Assembly: GCA_021205585.1 (NCBI GenBank) | Contig: JAJPXI010000059.1 | Location: 1 to 5,379 of the forward strand | Direction: 5' to 3' | Length of the DNA stretch: 5,379 bases | DNA from: Oscillospiraceae bacterium | GTDB taxonomy: Bacteria; Bacillota; Clostridia; Oscillospirales; Oscillospiraceae | Part shown: piece by piece, positions 5,176 through 5,379 of the stretch | Layout of the letters: every line of letters starts with the position of its first letter | How positions within the stretch are numbered: the first letter of the stretch is position 1 | The notes under the pieces: generated by a model | Seen by the model: the letters and a program-made list of their open reading frames with translations, nothing else | The model's database searches: none | What the model was told of the DNA's origin: nothing | Translations under genes and position numbers: made by a program

Positions 5176-5379
5176 ATTCCATCCGCACGTCCTCCAGCTT
5201 CAAACGTCCCCCCTCCCACAGGGCGGCCAGCAGGGGCAGGGTGTCGCAGGGCGGCAGTTCCACCCCGGCCAGGGAAAAGTGGGTGTCCTCCAGCACCGGC
5301 CCATCCCGAAACGTAAGCGTCAGGGCGCCGGGGGCGGACGGGGGCAGCAGGGGCAGGCCGTAGTCCCGGCGCAGGCCGG
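5087..5379 (-). CDS. Unrecognised protein, C-terminal part only (start beyond right edge)
   Basis: The minus-strand frame is open from the right edge to a TGA at 5089-5087 (96 residues visible). I do not recognise the family. From the edge to about 5176 the codons are strongly GC-ending and the translation looks like a real soluble protein, with stretches such as ALTLTFRDGPVLED and LPLLAALWEGGRLKLEDV. After that (5087-5175) it overlaps the end of the glycosyltransferase. There the codons become atypical (AGT, CCT, TCA, CGA, GCA) and the residues low-complexity Pro/Ser/Arg/Gly. The tail therefore looks like accidental antisense coding, perhaps after loss of an earlier stop. The upper part is fairly secure as coding; the exact end is as read and may be a recent extension or a sequencing shift. 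Confidence 0.6.
   Translation of the reverse strand, partial: GLRRDYGLPLLPPSAPGALTLTFRDGPVLEDTHFSLAGVELPPCDTLPLLAALWEGGRLKLEDVRMEFTPPGRSSPPPARSSPRCAPPPGGGWASS
5147..5164. other. Hairpin at the convergent gene ends
   Basis: GGGAGGA (5147-5153), loop CTGC and TCCTCCC (5158-5164) form a perfect 7 bp GC-rich stem just before the glycosyltransferase stop. It lies where two converging transcripts meet, but there is no T-tract on either side, so it is not a standard intrinsic terminator. It may only be a chance consequence of the GC-rich coding sequence. Confidence 0.3.

Noticed and set aside
4527..5363. Plus-strand frame of 278 codons overlapping the glycosyltransferase
   Set aside because: It is a frame-shifted shadow that is Ala/Gly/Arg/Pro-rich and lacks any recognisable motif.
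1..5379. CRISPR array, insertion sequence, attachment site or tRNA
   Set aside because: No regularly spaced repeats, transposase or integrase motifs, terminal inverted repeats or tRNA-like folds were seen.

Overview
The window comes from a GC-rich, probably Gram-positive (monoderm) anaerobe. The coding sequence strongly prefers G or C at third codon positions. Ribosome binding sites are of the GGAGG type, and the sulfate-binding protein is a lipoprotein rather than a free periplasmic protein. The pattern of GC-rich genes with an AT-rich intergenic region holding A-tract/T-tract hairpins would fit a gut clostridial lineage such as Oscillospiraceae. That placement is inference; no marker gene is present.

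Left part (1 to about 3510, minus strand): a sulfate ABC importer operon in the order sbp-cysT-cysW-cysA. Gaps between genes are only 4, 13 and 16 nt. Sbp captures sulfate outside the membrane, CysT and CysW form the channel, and CysA hydrolyses ATP. CysA is cut by the left edge after 225 codons. A well-formed promoter (TTGACA, 17 bp spacer, TATCTT) sits just before sbp, with a leader of about 29 nt. That leader is too short for a riboswitch or T-box. An inverted repeat covers the -10 region and start point and is a plausible operator.

Middle (3445-3858): an AT-richer divergent intergenic region of 414 nt. It holds the sbp promoter, two copies of a palindromic AAACGTTTTC-type element exactly 192 bp apart, a terminator-like hairpin with no gene to terminate, short GCGC and CCGC repeats, and a probable promoter for the gene to the right.

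Right part (3859-5175, plus strand): a membrane-bound processive-type family 2 glycosyltransferase. It has the complete D, DxD, TED and QxxRW set, an N-terminal membrane segment and several C-terminal ones. Its start is best placed at a GTG at 3859, behind a strong GGAGG. Its product is unknown. At the right edge the C-terminal end of an unrecognised minus-strand gene runs tail-to-tail into the glycosyltransferase and overlaps it by 89 bp.

Nothing in the coding content suggests a new defence, mobile or biosynthetic system. The least explained DNA is the divergent intergenic region and the convergent overlap at the right edge.
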